Of a stretch of 64,000 bases of DNA, positions 1 to 10,771 are shown piece by piece. The stretch comes from JBCCBV01 sp039033855 (GTDB lineage Bacteria > Planctomycetota > Phycisphaerae > Phycisphaerales > Phycisphaeraceae). Both the position numbers and the translations under genes were made by a program. The stretch covers positions 19,696-83,695 of the forward strand of contig JBCCBV010000016.1 of the NCBI GenBank assembly GCA_039033855.1. The letters are read 5' to 3'. Each line of letters starts with the position of its first letter. The first letter of the stretch is position 1. A model generated the notes under the pieces. It made no database searches. It had not been told where the DNA came from and saw nothing but the letters and a program-made list of their open reading frames with translations.

Positions 1-1
1 C

Positions 2-472
2 TACCACACGCCCGACGACACGGTCGACAAGATCAACGCCCAGGGCGGTGCGCAGGTCACGGCGTATCTGCTCGACCTGCTGGCCGAACTCGCCTGGGCC
101 GACGCCGCGCCGACGTGGACCGCGACCGAGCGCGAAGATCCGGGCAACCCCGCCAACGCACCGCGCTTCCGCGTGTACCTGGGCGTGGCGCCGGACTACG
201 GCTCGGACCCGGACGTGGCGGGCGTGCCGATCACAGGGGTGACGCCCGACAGCCCGGCCGACAAGGCGGGCCTGCAGGCCGGCGACGCCATCGTGTCGTG
301 GGACGGGCGGTCGGTGGACGGGCTGCGCGACCTGATGCGCGAGCTCGGCCGGGCCGACCCGGGCGAGGTCACGCTGGGTGTGATGCGTAACGGCCAGGCC
401 ATGCAGGCCGTCGCCGAAGTCGAACCCGTCGATCGAAATCCAGGGCCGGACGACGCGTCGCCGACCGATTGA
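2..472 (+). CDS. M28-family zinc peptidase with C-terminal PDZ domain (5' end missing)
   Basis: The gene enters from the left edge, so only the last 156 residues are visible. The first residues read YHTPDDTVDKIN. This matches the conserved YHTxxDT segment of M28 (aminopeptidase Y/S type) peptidases, whose histidine binds the active-site zinc. After a helix ending near residue 40, residues 58-145 form a PDZ domain (YLGVAPDY, ITGVTPDSPADKAGLQAGD, IVSWDGRSV). M28 peptidases with a trailing PDZ are common secreted or envelope enzymes in planctomycetes. The catalytic core and any signal peptide lie outside the window. The family call is firm; the substrate is unknown. Confidence 0.85.
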   Translation, partial: YHTPDDTVDKINAQGGAQVTAYLLDLLAELAWADAAPTWTATEREDPGNPANAPRFRVYLGVAPDYGSDPDVAGVPITGVTPDSPADKAGLQAGDAIVSWDGRSVDGLRDLMRELGRADPGEVTLGVMRNGQAMQAVAEVEPVDRNPGPDDASPTD

Positions 473-535
473 TCGATAACGGGAATTGTTACAGGAGGGA
501 CGCTTCGAATGCCGGCTTGCGATTTCCGCCTTTCG

Positions 536-596
536 CCCCGGGCTCTGCCTGGGGACGGGTGAAGACTTGCGGGGAACCCCCGGGCAGAGCCCGGGG
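536..596. repeat. Long GC-rich inverted repeat (19-bp arms)
   Basis: Positions 536-554 and 578-596 are reverse complements over 19 bases with one mismatch, separated by 23 bases. The core of each arm is CCCGGGCTCTGCC or its complement. It lies in the 194-base gap between the peptidase stop and the CbiX start. No T tract follows, so it is not a textbook intrinsic terminator, although it could stop transcription or protect a 3' end. The GGGCTC/GAGCCC core resembles the hairpins near 7280 and 10743. Confidence 0.6.
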
Positions 597-654
597 CTTA
601 CTCACACGACGAAGATCAACGCCCGGGCGTGACCAAGGCGTGCGGTGGCCGGCC

Positions 655-660
655 TACAGT
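655..660 (+). promoter_or_regulatory. Putative -10 box TACAGT (leaderless start)
   Basis: TACAGT ends 6 bases before the ATG of the CbiX-like gene. No Shine-Dalgarno sequence fits between them, so transcription would begin at or next to the start codon. A weak -35-like TGACCA lies at 630-635. It is one of 18 such cases in the window. Confidence 0.5.
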
Positions 661-666
661 CGGGGC

Positions 667-1176
667 ATGACCGACCACGCCCCCGCTACCGAACCGCCCT
701 CGCTCGAAGCCGCCGCCCTGAAGCGCGACGGCGTGCAGAACGTGGGCATCGTCATCGTCGACCACGGCAGCCGGCGGGCCGCCTCGAACCAGATGCTCGA
801 GACCTTCGTCGGGCGGTTTTCCGAGGCGCGGGGCTTTCCGATCGTGGAAGCGGCGCACATGGAGCTGGCCGAACCGTCGATCGCCACGGCGTTCGACAAG
901 TGCATCGAGCGCGGCGCCGAGCGCGTGCTGATCTGCCCATACTTCCTGCTGCCGGGCAAGCACTGGGACCAGGACATCCCCGAGCTCGCGGCCGAGGCCG
1001 CCGGCAAGCACCCGGGGGTCGAGTACGTGGTGACCGCGCCGATCGGCCTGCACCCGATGATGGCCGACGTCATCGAGAGCCGTCTGGACCACTGCCTGAA
1101 ACAGATGGCCGGGCAGGTCGCCGAGTGCGAGGCTTGCGCGGGCACCGGGCGGTGCAAGTTCCAGCCCGCGGGCTGA
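667..1176 (+). CDS. cbiX: CbiX/SirB-type cobalto- or ferrochelatase-like protein
   Basis: The protein has 169 residues and a single CbiX-type chelatase domain. This family inserts Co or Fe into sirohydrochlorin in cobalamin or siroheme synthesis. Visible family features are VDHGSRRAASNQML near residue 25, where the histidine is a metal-insertion residue, a central AAHMELAEPSI segment, and PYFLLPGKHW near residue 95. The C-terminus carries a cysteine cluster, CEACAGTGRC, which could bind a metal or Fe-S centre. No other tetrapyrrole genes are adjacent. The ATG follows a TACAGT box by 6 bases and there is no ribosome-binding site. The frame is open further upstream, but that part has no family similarity, so this start is preferred. 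Confidence 0.8.
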   Translation: MTDHAPATEPPSLEAAALKRDGVQNVGIVIVDHGSRRAASNQMLETFVGRFSEARGFPIVEAAHMELAEPSIATAFDKCIERGAERVLICPYFLLPGKHWDQDIPELAAEAAGKHPGVEYVVTAPIGLHPMMADVIESRLDHCLKQMAGQVAECEACAGTGRCKFQPAG

Positions 1177-1214
1177 GCGCGGGGCAAGCATTCTGACGGC
1201 GGCTCAATGCTTGA

Positions 1215-1925
1215 TTACTTGAGCGCGTCCGCCGCGGTGCCGGCCAGGCAAGCAGGGAATCCAACCAGCAGCACGCGTTTGAGGGCCGTCTCCCAGTCGG
1301 TCTGCCAGGGCGTTTGTTCGAGCAGGCCCAGCAGCAGCGCGACGAAGGCCAAAGAGAACAGGTACGTGGTGGCGACACGCGTCAGGAACTGGCCGACGTG
1401 GCCGGCGATCATGCCGCGGTAGAAATTGGCGTAGGTAAACACGCCGACGAACAGCAGGGCCAACCCGGTGAGGATCAAACAGTTGACCAGCGGCAGGTTA
1501 GCGCCAAGGTCCCAGGCCTCGCCGGTGAACGCCAACGGCGTGGCGAGCAGCGCCGAGCCCACCACGACCTGCATGACGTCGCGCAAACGAAACTCGACCA
1601 TCACCGGGCGGGTGACGTAGTGAATGATCCGCCCGGCGTCGTCGACGATCGGCACCACGCGGTGCAGGTACCCGCCGATGCGGCGGATCGACCCTTTGAC
1701 GTCGCGCATCAACGGGGCGTGCAGGTGCTTTGCGCTGGGATGCGGGCGCGGCGTGCCTCGGCCGGTTACGCCCACCGGCGGCGCGTCGGGGTCGGGGTCG
1801 AGTCCGGGGGCGCGTTGCACGTCGAAGACGGGCTCGCCGGGCATGTGCGGCGCGGGCGGTGGGCTATCGGGTCCGGGGCCATCGGATTCGCGACCCTCGT
1901 GTCCGGGGCCATCGGGTTCGGTCAT
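1215..1925 (-). CDS. DUF2391-type integral membrane protein
   Basis: The protein has about 236 residues. The first 75 are a proline- and aspartate-rich, probably disordered cytoplasmic segment. A conserved block follows (HRVVPIVDDAGRIIHYVTRP, then VEFRLRDVMQVVVGSALLA) and then four hydrophobic segments, ending in LVGFPACLAGTAADALK. This order matches the DUF2391 family (TIGR02587-like), which has no known function. The ATG at 1923-1925 is chosen over an in-frame ATG 16 codons upstream because the upstream extension is basic and unlike the domain. It is divergent from the PfkB gene, with only 74 bases between the starts. Confidence 0.7.
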   Translation of the reverse strand: MTEPDGPGHEGRESDGPGPDSPPPAPHMPGEPVFDVQRAPGLDPDPDAPPVGVTGRGTPRPHPSAKHLHAPLMRDVKGSIRRIGGYLHRVVPIVDDAGRIIHYVTRPVMVEFRLRDVMQVVVGSALLATPLAFTGEAWDLGANLPLVNCLILTGLALLFVGVFTYANFYRGMIAGHVGQFLTRVATTYLFSLAFVALLLGLLEQTPWQTDWETALKRVLLVGFPACLAGTAADALK

Positions 1926-1988
1926 CGCACAACTGTCGTTGGCCCGGGCGGTGCGGTCAACGTGGCGATGCACGACGGCGGATCGGCG

Positions 1989-1994
1989 TAGGCT
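1989..1994 (+). promoter_or_regulatory. Putative -10 box TAGGCT (leaderless start)
   Basis: TAGGCT ends 5 bases before the ATG of the PfkB kinase, and no Shine-Dalgarno sequence is present. It belongs to the window-wide TANNNT series. Confidence 0.45.
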
Positions 1995-1999
1995 CGGGC

Positions 2000-2917
2000 A
2001 TGGCGTGCGACGTGGTTTGCGCAGGATCGTTGGTGCTCGACGCGGGCGCGGGGCCGGTGAGCCTGGGTGCCCCGATTGGCGGAGGCGTGCTGCACGAAGT
2101 CGACCGGGTTCAACTGGTGCCCGGCGGCTGCGCGGGCAACGTGTCGATCGTTTTGAGCCGTATGGGTCTATCCGCAGCGGTGTGCAGCCGGGTGGGCGAC
2201 GACTCGGCCGGGCGGCTGTTGCGCGACGCGTTGGGGAGAGAGGGCGTGGACACGACCGCGGTCACGCCAACGCCGGGCGAAGCCACGTCGACCGCGGTTG
2301 TCTTGCGCGACCCGTCGGGCGAACGGAGTTTCCTGGCCGCCGGCGGGGCGCACAAAGGGCTGACCACGGAAGAAGTCGCGGATGCCTGCGAGCGGCTGCG
2401 CCCCCAGGCGGTACTGATCGGCTACTTCTCCCGGCTGCCCGCGCTCGAGCCCGACTTGCCGCGCCTGCTGGAAGTTCTCAAGGAGCAAGGTGTGACGACC
2501 GCAATGGACGCCGGGGGTGACGGCGGATCGATGCAAGCGCTATCGCCCTGCCTGCCCTGGCTCGACGTGTATGCGCCTTCCGAAATCGAGGCTCGGAATC
2601 AGACCGGCACCGCCGACCCGTCCGAGATGATCCGAGTTTTTCGAGAGCACGGCGCCGTGGGCTGGCTGGCGATCACGTTGGGCGCCCGGGGCTCGCAGGT
2701 TCAAGCCGGCCCGGGCGAGGCGGTGTTGCACGTCCCCCCTGCCGACCCGCTGGGCCCGGTGGTGGATACGACCGGCGCGGGGGATGCGTTCACGGCCGGG
2801 CTGATCGCCGGGCGATTGCGCGGGCTGAACTTGCGCAGTGCGGCTCAACTCGCGGCGCAACAAGCGGCCCGGGTCGTCACCCAACCCGGCGGGCACGCGG
2901 GCGCCATCTTGATGTGA
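2000..2917 (+). CDS. PfkB/ribokinase-family carbohydrate kinase
   Basis: The protein has 305 residues, the normal length for the PfkB family, which phosphorylates sugars or nucleosides with ATP. The N-terminus CAGSLVLDAG followed by GGCAGNVSIVLSRMG is the substrate-binding entry of the fold. The C-terminal signature DTTGAGDAFTAGLIAGRL contains the catalytic aspartate and anion hole. Residues 75-90 (VGDDSAGRLLRDAL) are typical. No neighbour belongs to a sugar pathway, so the substrate cannot be assigned. The ATG has a TAGGCT box 5 bases upstream. The frame is open upstream, but that segment overlaps the divergent DUF2391 gene and lacks similarity. Confidence 0.85.
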   Translation: MACDVVCAGSLVLDAGAGPVSLGAPIGGGVLHEVDRVQLVPGGCAGNVSIVLSRMGLSAAVCSRVGDDSAGRLLRDALGREGVDTTAVTPTPGEATSTAVVLRDPSGERSFLAAGGAHKGLTTEEVADACERLRPQAVLIGYFSRLPALEPDLPRLLEVLKEQGVTTAMDAGGDGGSMQALSPCLPWLDVYAPSEIEARNQTGTADPSEMIRVFREHGAVGWLAITLGARGSQVQAGPGEAVLHVPPADPLGPVVDTTGAGDAFTAGLIAGRLRGLNLRSAAQLAAQQAARVVTQPGGHAGAILM

Positions 2918-2960
2918 TCGCGCGTGGATTCGCGGGAGGCGAACCACGGCTGACGGATTG

Positions 2961-2993
2961 CTTCCGGGGGGCTTCCGGGGGGCTTCCGGGGGG
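2961..2993. repeat. Three tandem 11-bp repeats
   Basis: CTTCCGGGGGG occurs three times without interruption, directly before the convergent stop codon of ndk and 43 bases after the kinase stop. It is non-coding. Slippage during replication is a likely source. Confidence 0.7.
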
Positions 2994-2994
2994 C

Positions 2995-3468
2995 TTACTT
3001 GAGGTCTTGCGGGTCGTACACCCAGGCGTCGCTGGCGCGTTGGTAGTCGCAGACGCCGTCGCCGCTGGGGAACCACAGGGCGAGTTCGCGCTCGGCCGAC
3101 TCGGCGCTGTCCGAGCCGTGGATCAGGTTGTTGCCGGCCGACATGCCCAGGTCGCCGCGGATCGTGCCGGGCTCGGCCTTCTGCCCGTTGGTGGCGCCGA
3201 TGAGCTTCCGGCAGACCTCGATGGCGTTCGGCCCTTGCACCACGCAGGCCAGGATCGGCGAGCTGGTCACAAACTGGATCAGCCCGGGGAAGAACGGGCG
3301 CTGGGCGTGCTCGGCGTAGTGCTGCTTCGCCAGGTCTTCGGGCACGCTCATCAGGCGGAGCGCGGCGAAAGTCAGCCCCTTCCGCTCGATGCGCGAGATC
3401 ACCTCGCCCATCAATCCGCGTTGCACGGCGTCGGGCTTGAGCAGGATGAGCGTGGTCTGAACGGCCAT
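2995..3468 (-). CDS. ndk: Nucleoside diphosphate kinase
   Basis: The protein has 157 residues and transfers the gamma-phosphate of ATP to nucleoside diphosphates. The start TLILLKPDAVQRGLMGEVISR is canonical. The active-site segment reads GNNLIHGSDSAESAERELALWF, which contains the catalytic histidine and the NxxHGSDS motif. The C-terminus is about 10 residues longer than in E. coli. The ATG at 3466-3468 is preceded by GGAG at normal spacing. A possible promoter lies about 110 bases upstream at 3586-3613. Confidence 0.96.
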   Translation of the reverse strand: MAVQTTLILLKPDAVQRGLMGEVISRIERKGLTFAALRLMSVPEDLAKQHYAEHAQRPFFPGLIQFVTSSPILACVVQGPNAIEVCRKLIGATNGQKAEPGTIRGDLGMSAGNNLIHGSDSAESAERELALWFPSGDGVCDYQRASDAWVYDPQDLK

Positions 3469-3842
3469 GGCGAGGCTCCGGGGGTCGGGGCAAGGTGGGC
3501 AAACCGGGCTGCGGCAAGAAATGCAGGCGATCCAGCGCAACCGGGCGGGTGGGTTCTCGGACCGTCGGGCCCGAGGCGAGCGGGGAGTATATCTCGCACA
3601 AAATCCCGCACAAATCAAGCCTGTTGCTTGAGTTAGAAGAGACAGGCCGAAGCCGGCCATTGTCACGCCGTACGGTTTTCAACTGGCTGGAATCGGCCCG
3701 GCCGCATTGCGGGCAATACATTTTCGCGGGCCCCGGGTTGGGCAACGGCAGGGCCTCGGGGTACGATTACCGCTTGGTTCGGGCTCGACGAGCCCACGCC
3801 GTCGTTTTTCCCGGACGTTCCACCGCTCCCCTTGTCTGTCCC
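3469..3842. other. Divergent intergenic region of ndk and the 3D-domain gene
   Basis: This 374-base gap has no convincing gene. On the minus strand, TATACT (3586-3591) with TTGTGC (3608-3613, 16-base spacer) forms a plausible ndk promoter. A perfect hairpin or operator, TCAAGC-5-GCTTGA, sits just upstream at 3615-3631. On the plus strand, TACGAT at 3762-3767 is a possible -10. It is followed by a small GGGCTC-GAC-GAGCCC hairpin at 3781-3795 in the leader of the 3D-domain gene. The section is less GC-rich than its surroundings. Confidence 0.5.
3586..3631 (-). promoter_or_regulatory. Putative ndk promoter with palindromic operator-like site
   Basis: The -10 is TATACT at 3586-3591 and the -35 is TTGTGC at 3608-3613, with a 16-base spacer. 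The palindrome TCAAGC-N5-GCTTGA at 3615-3631 abuts the -35 and could bind a dimeric regulator. GCACAAA is also repeated at 12-base spacing across the -35. Confidence 0.4.
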
Positions 3843-4553
3843 ATGCCGTTGTTCCCCCCCCGATCCCGACGCGAAAGCCCCACCGCCCGCCCCCGGGCTG
3901 CGCGGTCGAAGCTGCGCTGGCCGGCGCTCGGGCTGTTGACGCTGGGCGGCGGCGCGATGATCTGGTGGACCCTGCCGACGCCGGTGGGCGGCGCCAACCG
4001 GTCGCTCCAGGGCGAGGGTGCCCCGATGGTGCGCGTGTCCGTCGATGCCCCCAGCCGCGCCGCGGCGAGCGAAGACGCCTTGGCTCGCGAAGCGCTGGCA
4101 GACGCCGGCCTTTCGTTCACGCAACCTCAAACGCAACGCGAAGTTCAGGCCGAGCCTGAGCCATCGCTTGCGATCGCCACGCCGGCGGACCCCGACATCC
4201 GTTACTACGACGGCCGGGCCATCCGCCCGGTGCGCACGATCCGCATGGAGACCACGGCCTACAGCCCGGACGAGCAGTCCTGCGGGCCCTTCGCCGACGG
4301 CATGACCGCCTCGGGCTACAGCGTGTGGACCAACGGCATGCGGCTGGCCGCGGCCGACACCGACGTGCTGCCGTTCGGCTCGATCCTCACCGTGCCCGGC
4401 TACAACGACGAGCGACCCATCCCCGTGCTCGACCGCGGCGGCGCCATCAAAGGCCAGAAGCTCGACCTGCTCTACGCCACGCACGAGCGGGCCCTGCAAT
4501 GGGGCCGTCAAAAGCTCGACGTGACGGTGTGGGAATACGTCGACGGCGAGTAA
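3843..4553 (+). CDS. 3D (Asp-Asp-Asp) domain protein, membrane anchored
   Basis: The protein has 236 residues. A basic N-terminus is followed by a hydrophobic stretch (LRWPALGLLTLGGGAMIWW, residues 22-40), which suggests an uncleaved anchor with a periplasmic remainder. After a variable linker, residues 135-236 form a 3D domain: METTAYSPDEQSCGP, then LAAADTDVLPFGSILTVPGY, then VLDRGGAIKGQKLDLLYAT. The three aspartates that define the 3D/double-psi barrel fold are all present. Relatives include MltA and YabE-type murein-processing proteins, so a role in peptidoglycan turnover is inferred. The ATG at 3843 is the first that gives a sensible anchor. Confidence 0.8.
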   Translation: MPLFPPRSRRESPTARPRAARSKLRWPALGLLTLGGGAMIWWTLPTPVGGANRSLQGEGAPMVRVSVDAPSRAAASEDALAREALADAGLSFTQPQTQREVQAEPEPSLAIATPADPDIRYYDGRAIRPVRTIRMETTAYSPDEQSCGPFADGMTASGYSVWTNGMRLAAADTDVLPFGSILTVPGYNDERPIPVLDRGGAIKGQKLDLLYATHERALQWGRQKLDVTVWEYVDGE

Positions 4554-4758
4554 GCCGCGCACTCCCGTCCGCCGATACGAGCTCAGCGCAATCCTTCAAC
4601 CGATCTGCCCCGGCGTGCCACGCCGTTGCTTTTGATCTTTGCATGGCCCGATCGTGCCGGAGAAACCGATCAACCCGTTAGTCTGTTCGATGTAGCCCGG
4701 CGGCCGTTGAGCCGGCCGTGGCTCGCTGCTTCTGTCCGCCCCCGCTCGGTACCGGCCC

Positions 4759-5790
4759 ATGGACATCGACATCCAGCTCCACTCGGCGGTGCCCGACCCG
4801 CCGCCGCGCCCGGAGGACGCCCACAAGGGCACGTTCGGCACGGTGATCGTGGTGGGCGGGTCCGAAACGATGATCGGCGCCCCGGCCATCGCGGCCCGCG
4901 GCGCGCTGCGTGCCGGCGTGGGGCTGGTGAAGCTCGCCATGCCCGGCCGGGTCCTGCCGTTCGGCCTGACCATCGAACCGAGCGCCACGGGCGTGCCGTT
5001 GCCGGCCGCGCCGGAGCAGATGGTCGACGCGATCGAAAAGGCCGACCCCAAGCGACAGGCCGTGCTCGCCGTCGGCCCGGGGCTGGGCACGGGCGAAGCC
5101 GCGGGCGAGATGCTCATGGCGCTGCTCTCCCACGGCCGGCGCATCGTGCTCGACGCCGACGCCATCACCCTGCTGGCCCAGCGCAACCGCCCCCCCAACA
5201 ACCCCGCCGAGCTGGTCATGACCCCGCACCCGGGCGAGTTCGACCGGCTGGCCCAGGCGCTGGGCATGAGCCTGGACCCCTACGACCCCGAGTTCCGGCC
5301 GGGCGCCGCGCAGGAGATGGCCCGCCGATGCCGGTGCGTGGTGCTGCTCAAGGGCAAGCACTCGGTCGCGACCAATGGCGACGCGGTCTATATCAACACC
5401 TCGGGCAACGCGGCGCTGGCCACCGCCGGCACGGGCGACGTGCTGACCGGCGTGATCGCCGCGCTTATGGCCCGGGGGATGTCGGCGATGGACGCCGCGT
5501 CGCTCGGCGCCTATGCCCACGGGTCCGCGGCCGATCGCTGGGCCGAGAAGCGCGGGCCGTCGGGCCTTCTTGCGCGAGAGCTGGCCGACCTGGTCGCCGG
5601 GGCGCTGTACGAGCGGACGCAGGCGGATTCAGCGGACGGCCGAAGCGCTCAAGGACGCGGGAACTCGGGAACGTCTAAGAGCGCCGGCGCCGGGCTGCCC
5701 GCCGAGCCCGGCGACGACCTGGAGGCCGCGCCCACCGCCCCGCCGGCCGGCTCGCACCCCGAGCCGATGACCGACCCGTTCGCGCCGTGA
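4759..5790 (+). CDS. nnrD: ADP/ATP-dependent NAD(P)H-hydrate dehydratase
   Basis: The protein has 343 residues and belongs to the YjeF C-terminal (CARKD) family, which repairs hydrated NAD(P)H using ADP or ATP. Visible features are KGTFGTVIVVGGS at the N-terminus, GPGLGTG in the nucleotide site, NPAELVMTPHPGEFDRL, and NAALATAGTGDVLTGVIAAL with the GTGDVL catalytic motif. Bacterial proteins often fuse this domain to the NnrE epimerase, but here only the dehydratase is present. The last 65 residues are a proline- and glycine-rich tail without family similarity, longer than usual. Confidence 0.92.
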   Translation: MDIDIQLHSAVPDPPPRPEDAHKGTFGTVIVVGGSETMIGAPAIAARGALRAGVGLVKLAMPGRVLPFGLTIEPSATGVPLPAAPEQMVDAIEKADPKRQAVLAVGPGLGTGEAAGEMLMALLSHGRRIVLDADAITLLAQRNRPPNNPAELVMTPHPGEFDRLAQALGMSLDPYDPEFRPGAAQEMARRCRCVVLLKGKHSVATNGDAVYINTSGNAALATAGTGDVLTGVIAALMARGMSAMDAASLGAYAHGSAADRWAEKRGPSGLLARELADLVAGALYERTQADSADGRSAQGRGNSGTSKSAGAGLPAEPGDDLEAAPTAPPAGSHPEPMTDPFAP

Positions 5791-5851
5791 GGCAGGGTCG
5801 TTGCCTGAACAAAACGTTTCAGCGGTAACCGCATCGTGGATCAAGAAACCC

Positions 5852-5880
5852 TTTGCCGGGTGGCCGCGCCGGCTTATTGT
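5852..5880 (+). promoter_or_regulatory. Possible promoter of the FGE-sulfatase gene
   Basis: TTTGCC and TATTGT are separated by 17 bases. The downstream leader is about 60 bases and ends in a strong GGAGGAGAG ribosome-binding site before the GTG start. The match to consensus is weak. Confidence 0.3.
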
Positions 5881-5948
5881 TGTGACTGGCATCTGCTCGC
5901 GGACGCCCCCGGATACGCCAGAGACCTTGCGACAACGGAGGAGAGAAC

Positions 5949-7217
5949 GTGTCGACCGCTCGCACCCGCCTGATTACCCGCTGCGCAGTGACCGCCTCAG
6001 TGGCCCTCGGCTTGGCGGGCCCCGCCCACGCCACCGTCAGCTTTGATTGGGCGAACGTCGGCAACCCGGGCAACGCGCCCGACAACCGCGGGTCGGGATT
6101 TCGCGGAGGGGTTGCTTACGAATACCGGATCGCCACGACCGAGGTGACCAACGCGCAGTACGCCGAGTTCCTCAACGCCGTCGCAGCGAGCGACCCCTAC
6201 AGCCTGTTTAGGTTTGACGTCACCCTCAACCCACGCAACTACAGCGGCATCACCCGCACCGGGCAGTCCGGCAGCTACGCCTACACCCCCATCCTCGGCC
6301 GCGAGACCGAGCCGGTGAACTGGGTCTCTTGGTACGACGCCGCTCGATTCGCCAACTGGATGACCAACGGCCAGGGCTCGGGCGGCACCGAAACCGGCGT
6401 CTACAACTTCAGCGGGCCCACCACCCTCGACAGCATCACCCGTGATCCCGCCAACCCCAATCAGGTCTTCCTCCCTACCGAAGACGAGTGGTACAAGGCC
6501 GCTTACCACGACGCCTCGGCCGGCACCGCAGCCGCGTACTTCACCTACGCCACCGGCACCAACGACATCCCCTATAGCGACAACCCCGACTCGCTCAACA
6601 CCCCCGACAACACCAACGTCGCCAACTTCTTCAAGGACGACGGCGTCGCCAACAGCTACGACGACGGCTTCGCCATCTTTGACCTATCAGACCGCGACCG
6701 CGACCCCTTCACCCCCGTCGGCGCCTACACCCAGGCGGCCAGCCCCTACGGCACGTTCGACCAGGCGGGCAACGTCAGGGAATGGAATGAGACCATCGTC
6801 GATGTCACGAACGGGGCGTATGGCGTGCTCGGCGGCGACTACAACAAACTCGAAACGAGCCTCCGATCGTCCAACCGCTTCGGGCAACCGCCAGAGGTCG
6901 AGAACAGCTCGATCGGCTTCCGCGTCGCGACGTTCGCCGTCTTCGCCCCGCTCCCCGGCGACGCCAACGGCGACGGCGTGGTCGACCTGCTCGACTTCGA
7001 TGTGCTCGCGCAGAACTTCGGCCAGGGCCCGGGCTTCGGCGGCAGCGCCGCTGGCGGCGACTTCAACACCGATAGCGTGGTCGATCTGCTCGACTTCGAC
7101 ATCCTCGCTCAAAACTTCGGGGTCTCCGGAAACAGCCCCACCACCATCCCCGAGCCGGCAACCTTGGGGCTGGTCGCCTTAGCGAGCCTGAGCACCCTGC
7201 GGCGCAGATGTAGGTAA
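5949..7217 (+). CDS. Secreted FGE-sulfatase (SUMF1-like) protein with dockerin-like repeats and PEP-CTERM tail
   Basis: The protein has 422 residues. Residues 1-27 are a signal peptide (VALGLAGPAHA). Residues 30-330 are a formylglycine-generating-enzyme-like fold: TTEVTNAQYAEFLNAV, PVNWVSWYDAARFANWM, FLPTEDEWYKAAYH, GTFDQAGNVREWNE and SIGFRVA. Two calcium-loop repeats follow (GDANGDGVVDLLDFDVLAQN and DFNTDSVVDLLDFDILAQNF). The end is a PEP-CTERM sorting tail, PEPATLGLVALASL then LRRRCR. Catalytic cysteines of true FGE are not evident in the fold, so it is probably a structural or binding variant. GTG is chosen because GGAGGAGAGAAC sits directly before it. Confidence 0.88.
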   Translation: MSTARTRLITRCAVTASVALGLAGPAHATVSFDWANVGNPGNAPDNRGSGFRGGVAYEYRIATTEVTNAQYAEFLNAVAASDPYSLFRFDVTLNPRNYSGITRTGQSGSYAYTPILGRETEPVNWVSWYDAARFANWMTNGQGSGGTETGVYNFSGPTTLDSITRDPANPNQVFLPTEDEWYKAAYHDASAGTAAAYFTYATGTNDIPYSDNPDSLNTPDNTNVANFFKDDGVANSYDDGFAIFDLSDRDRDPFTPVGAYTQAASPYGTFDQAGNVREWNETIVDVTNGAYGVLGGDYNKLETSLRSSNRFGQPPEVENSSIGFRVATFAVFAPLPGDANGDGVVDLLDFDVLAQNFGQGPGFGGSAAGGDFNTDSVVDLLDFDILAQNFGVSGNSPTTIPEPATLGLVALASLSTLRRRCR

Positions 7218-7263
7218 ACGCATCACGTCGAGACGCCTGTGCCACCGCGGAAGATTCCCGCTT

Positions 7264-7299
7264 GTCACTTCGAAGTGACCGGGCTCACAGAGCCCGGCT
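7264..7299. terminator. Two adjacent hairpins between convergent genes
   Basis: A perfect 16-base palindrome (7264-7279, core TTCGAA) is followed at once by CGGGCT-CACAG-AGCCCG (7280-7297). The site lies between the stop of the FGE-sulfatase gene and the stop of mfd, where a bidirectional terminator is expected, but no T tract is present. The 20-base stretch 7280-7299 recurs exactly at 10743-10762. Confidence 0.5.
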
Positions 7300-7304
7300 A
7301 CGGC

Positions 7305-10694
<3,390 letters not shown>

Positions 10695-10701
10695 CGCGGC
10701 G

Positions 10702-10707
10702 AGTGTA
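10702..10707 (-). promoter_or_regulatory. Putative -10 box TACACT (leaderless mfd)
   Basis: TACACT ends 7 bases before the mfd ATG and no Shine-Dalgarno sequence is present. It belongs to the window-wide TANNNT series. Confidence 0.5.
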
Positions 10708-10742
10708 GGGGCCCCGTTGTTTGCGCACCTGTTGCAGATGAT

Positions 10743-10762
10743 CGGGCTCACAGAGCCCGGCT
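10743..10762. repeat. Hairpin repeat identical to 7280-7299
   Basis: This 20-base sequence (CGGGCT, loop CACAG, AGCCCG, then GCT cut to CT) lies in the 77-base gap between the GNAT stop and the mfd start. The copy at 7280 is identical and in the same orientation, so the pair brackets mfd. It could serve as a terminator stem or be a dispersed palindromic repeat. Confidence 0.6.
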
Positions 10763-10771
10763 CGCGGTCAA

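Noticed and set aside
3468..3721. Minus-strand frame upstream of ndk beginning MYCPQCGR, resembling a zinc-ribbon protein
   Set aside because: Only the first eight residues look like a zinc ribbon. No second cysteine pair follows at the right distance, and the frame runs on into ndk out of phase with poor composition.
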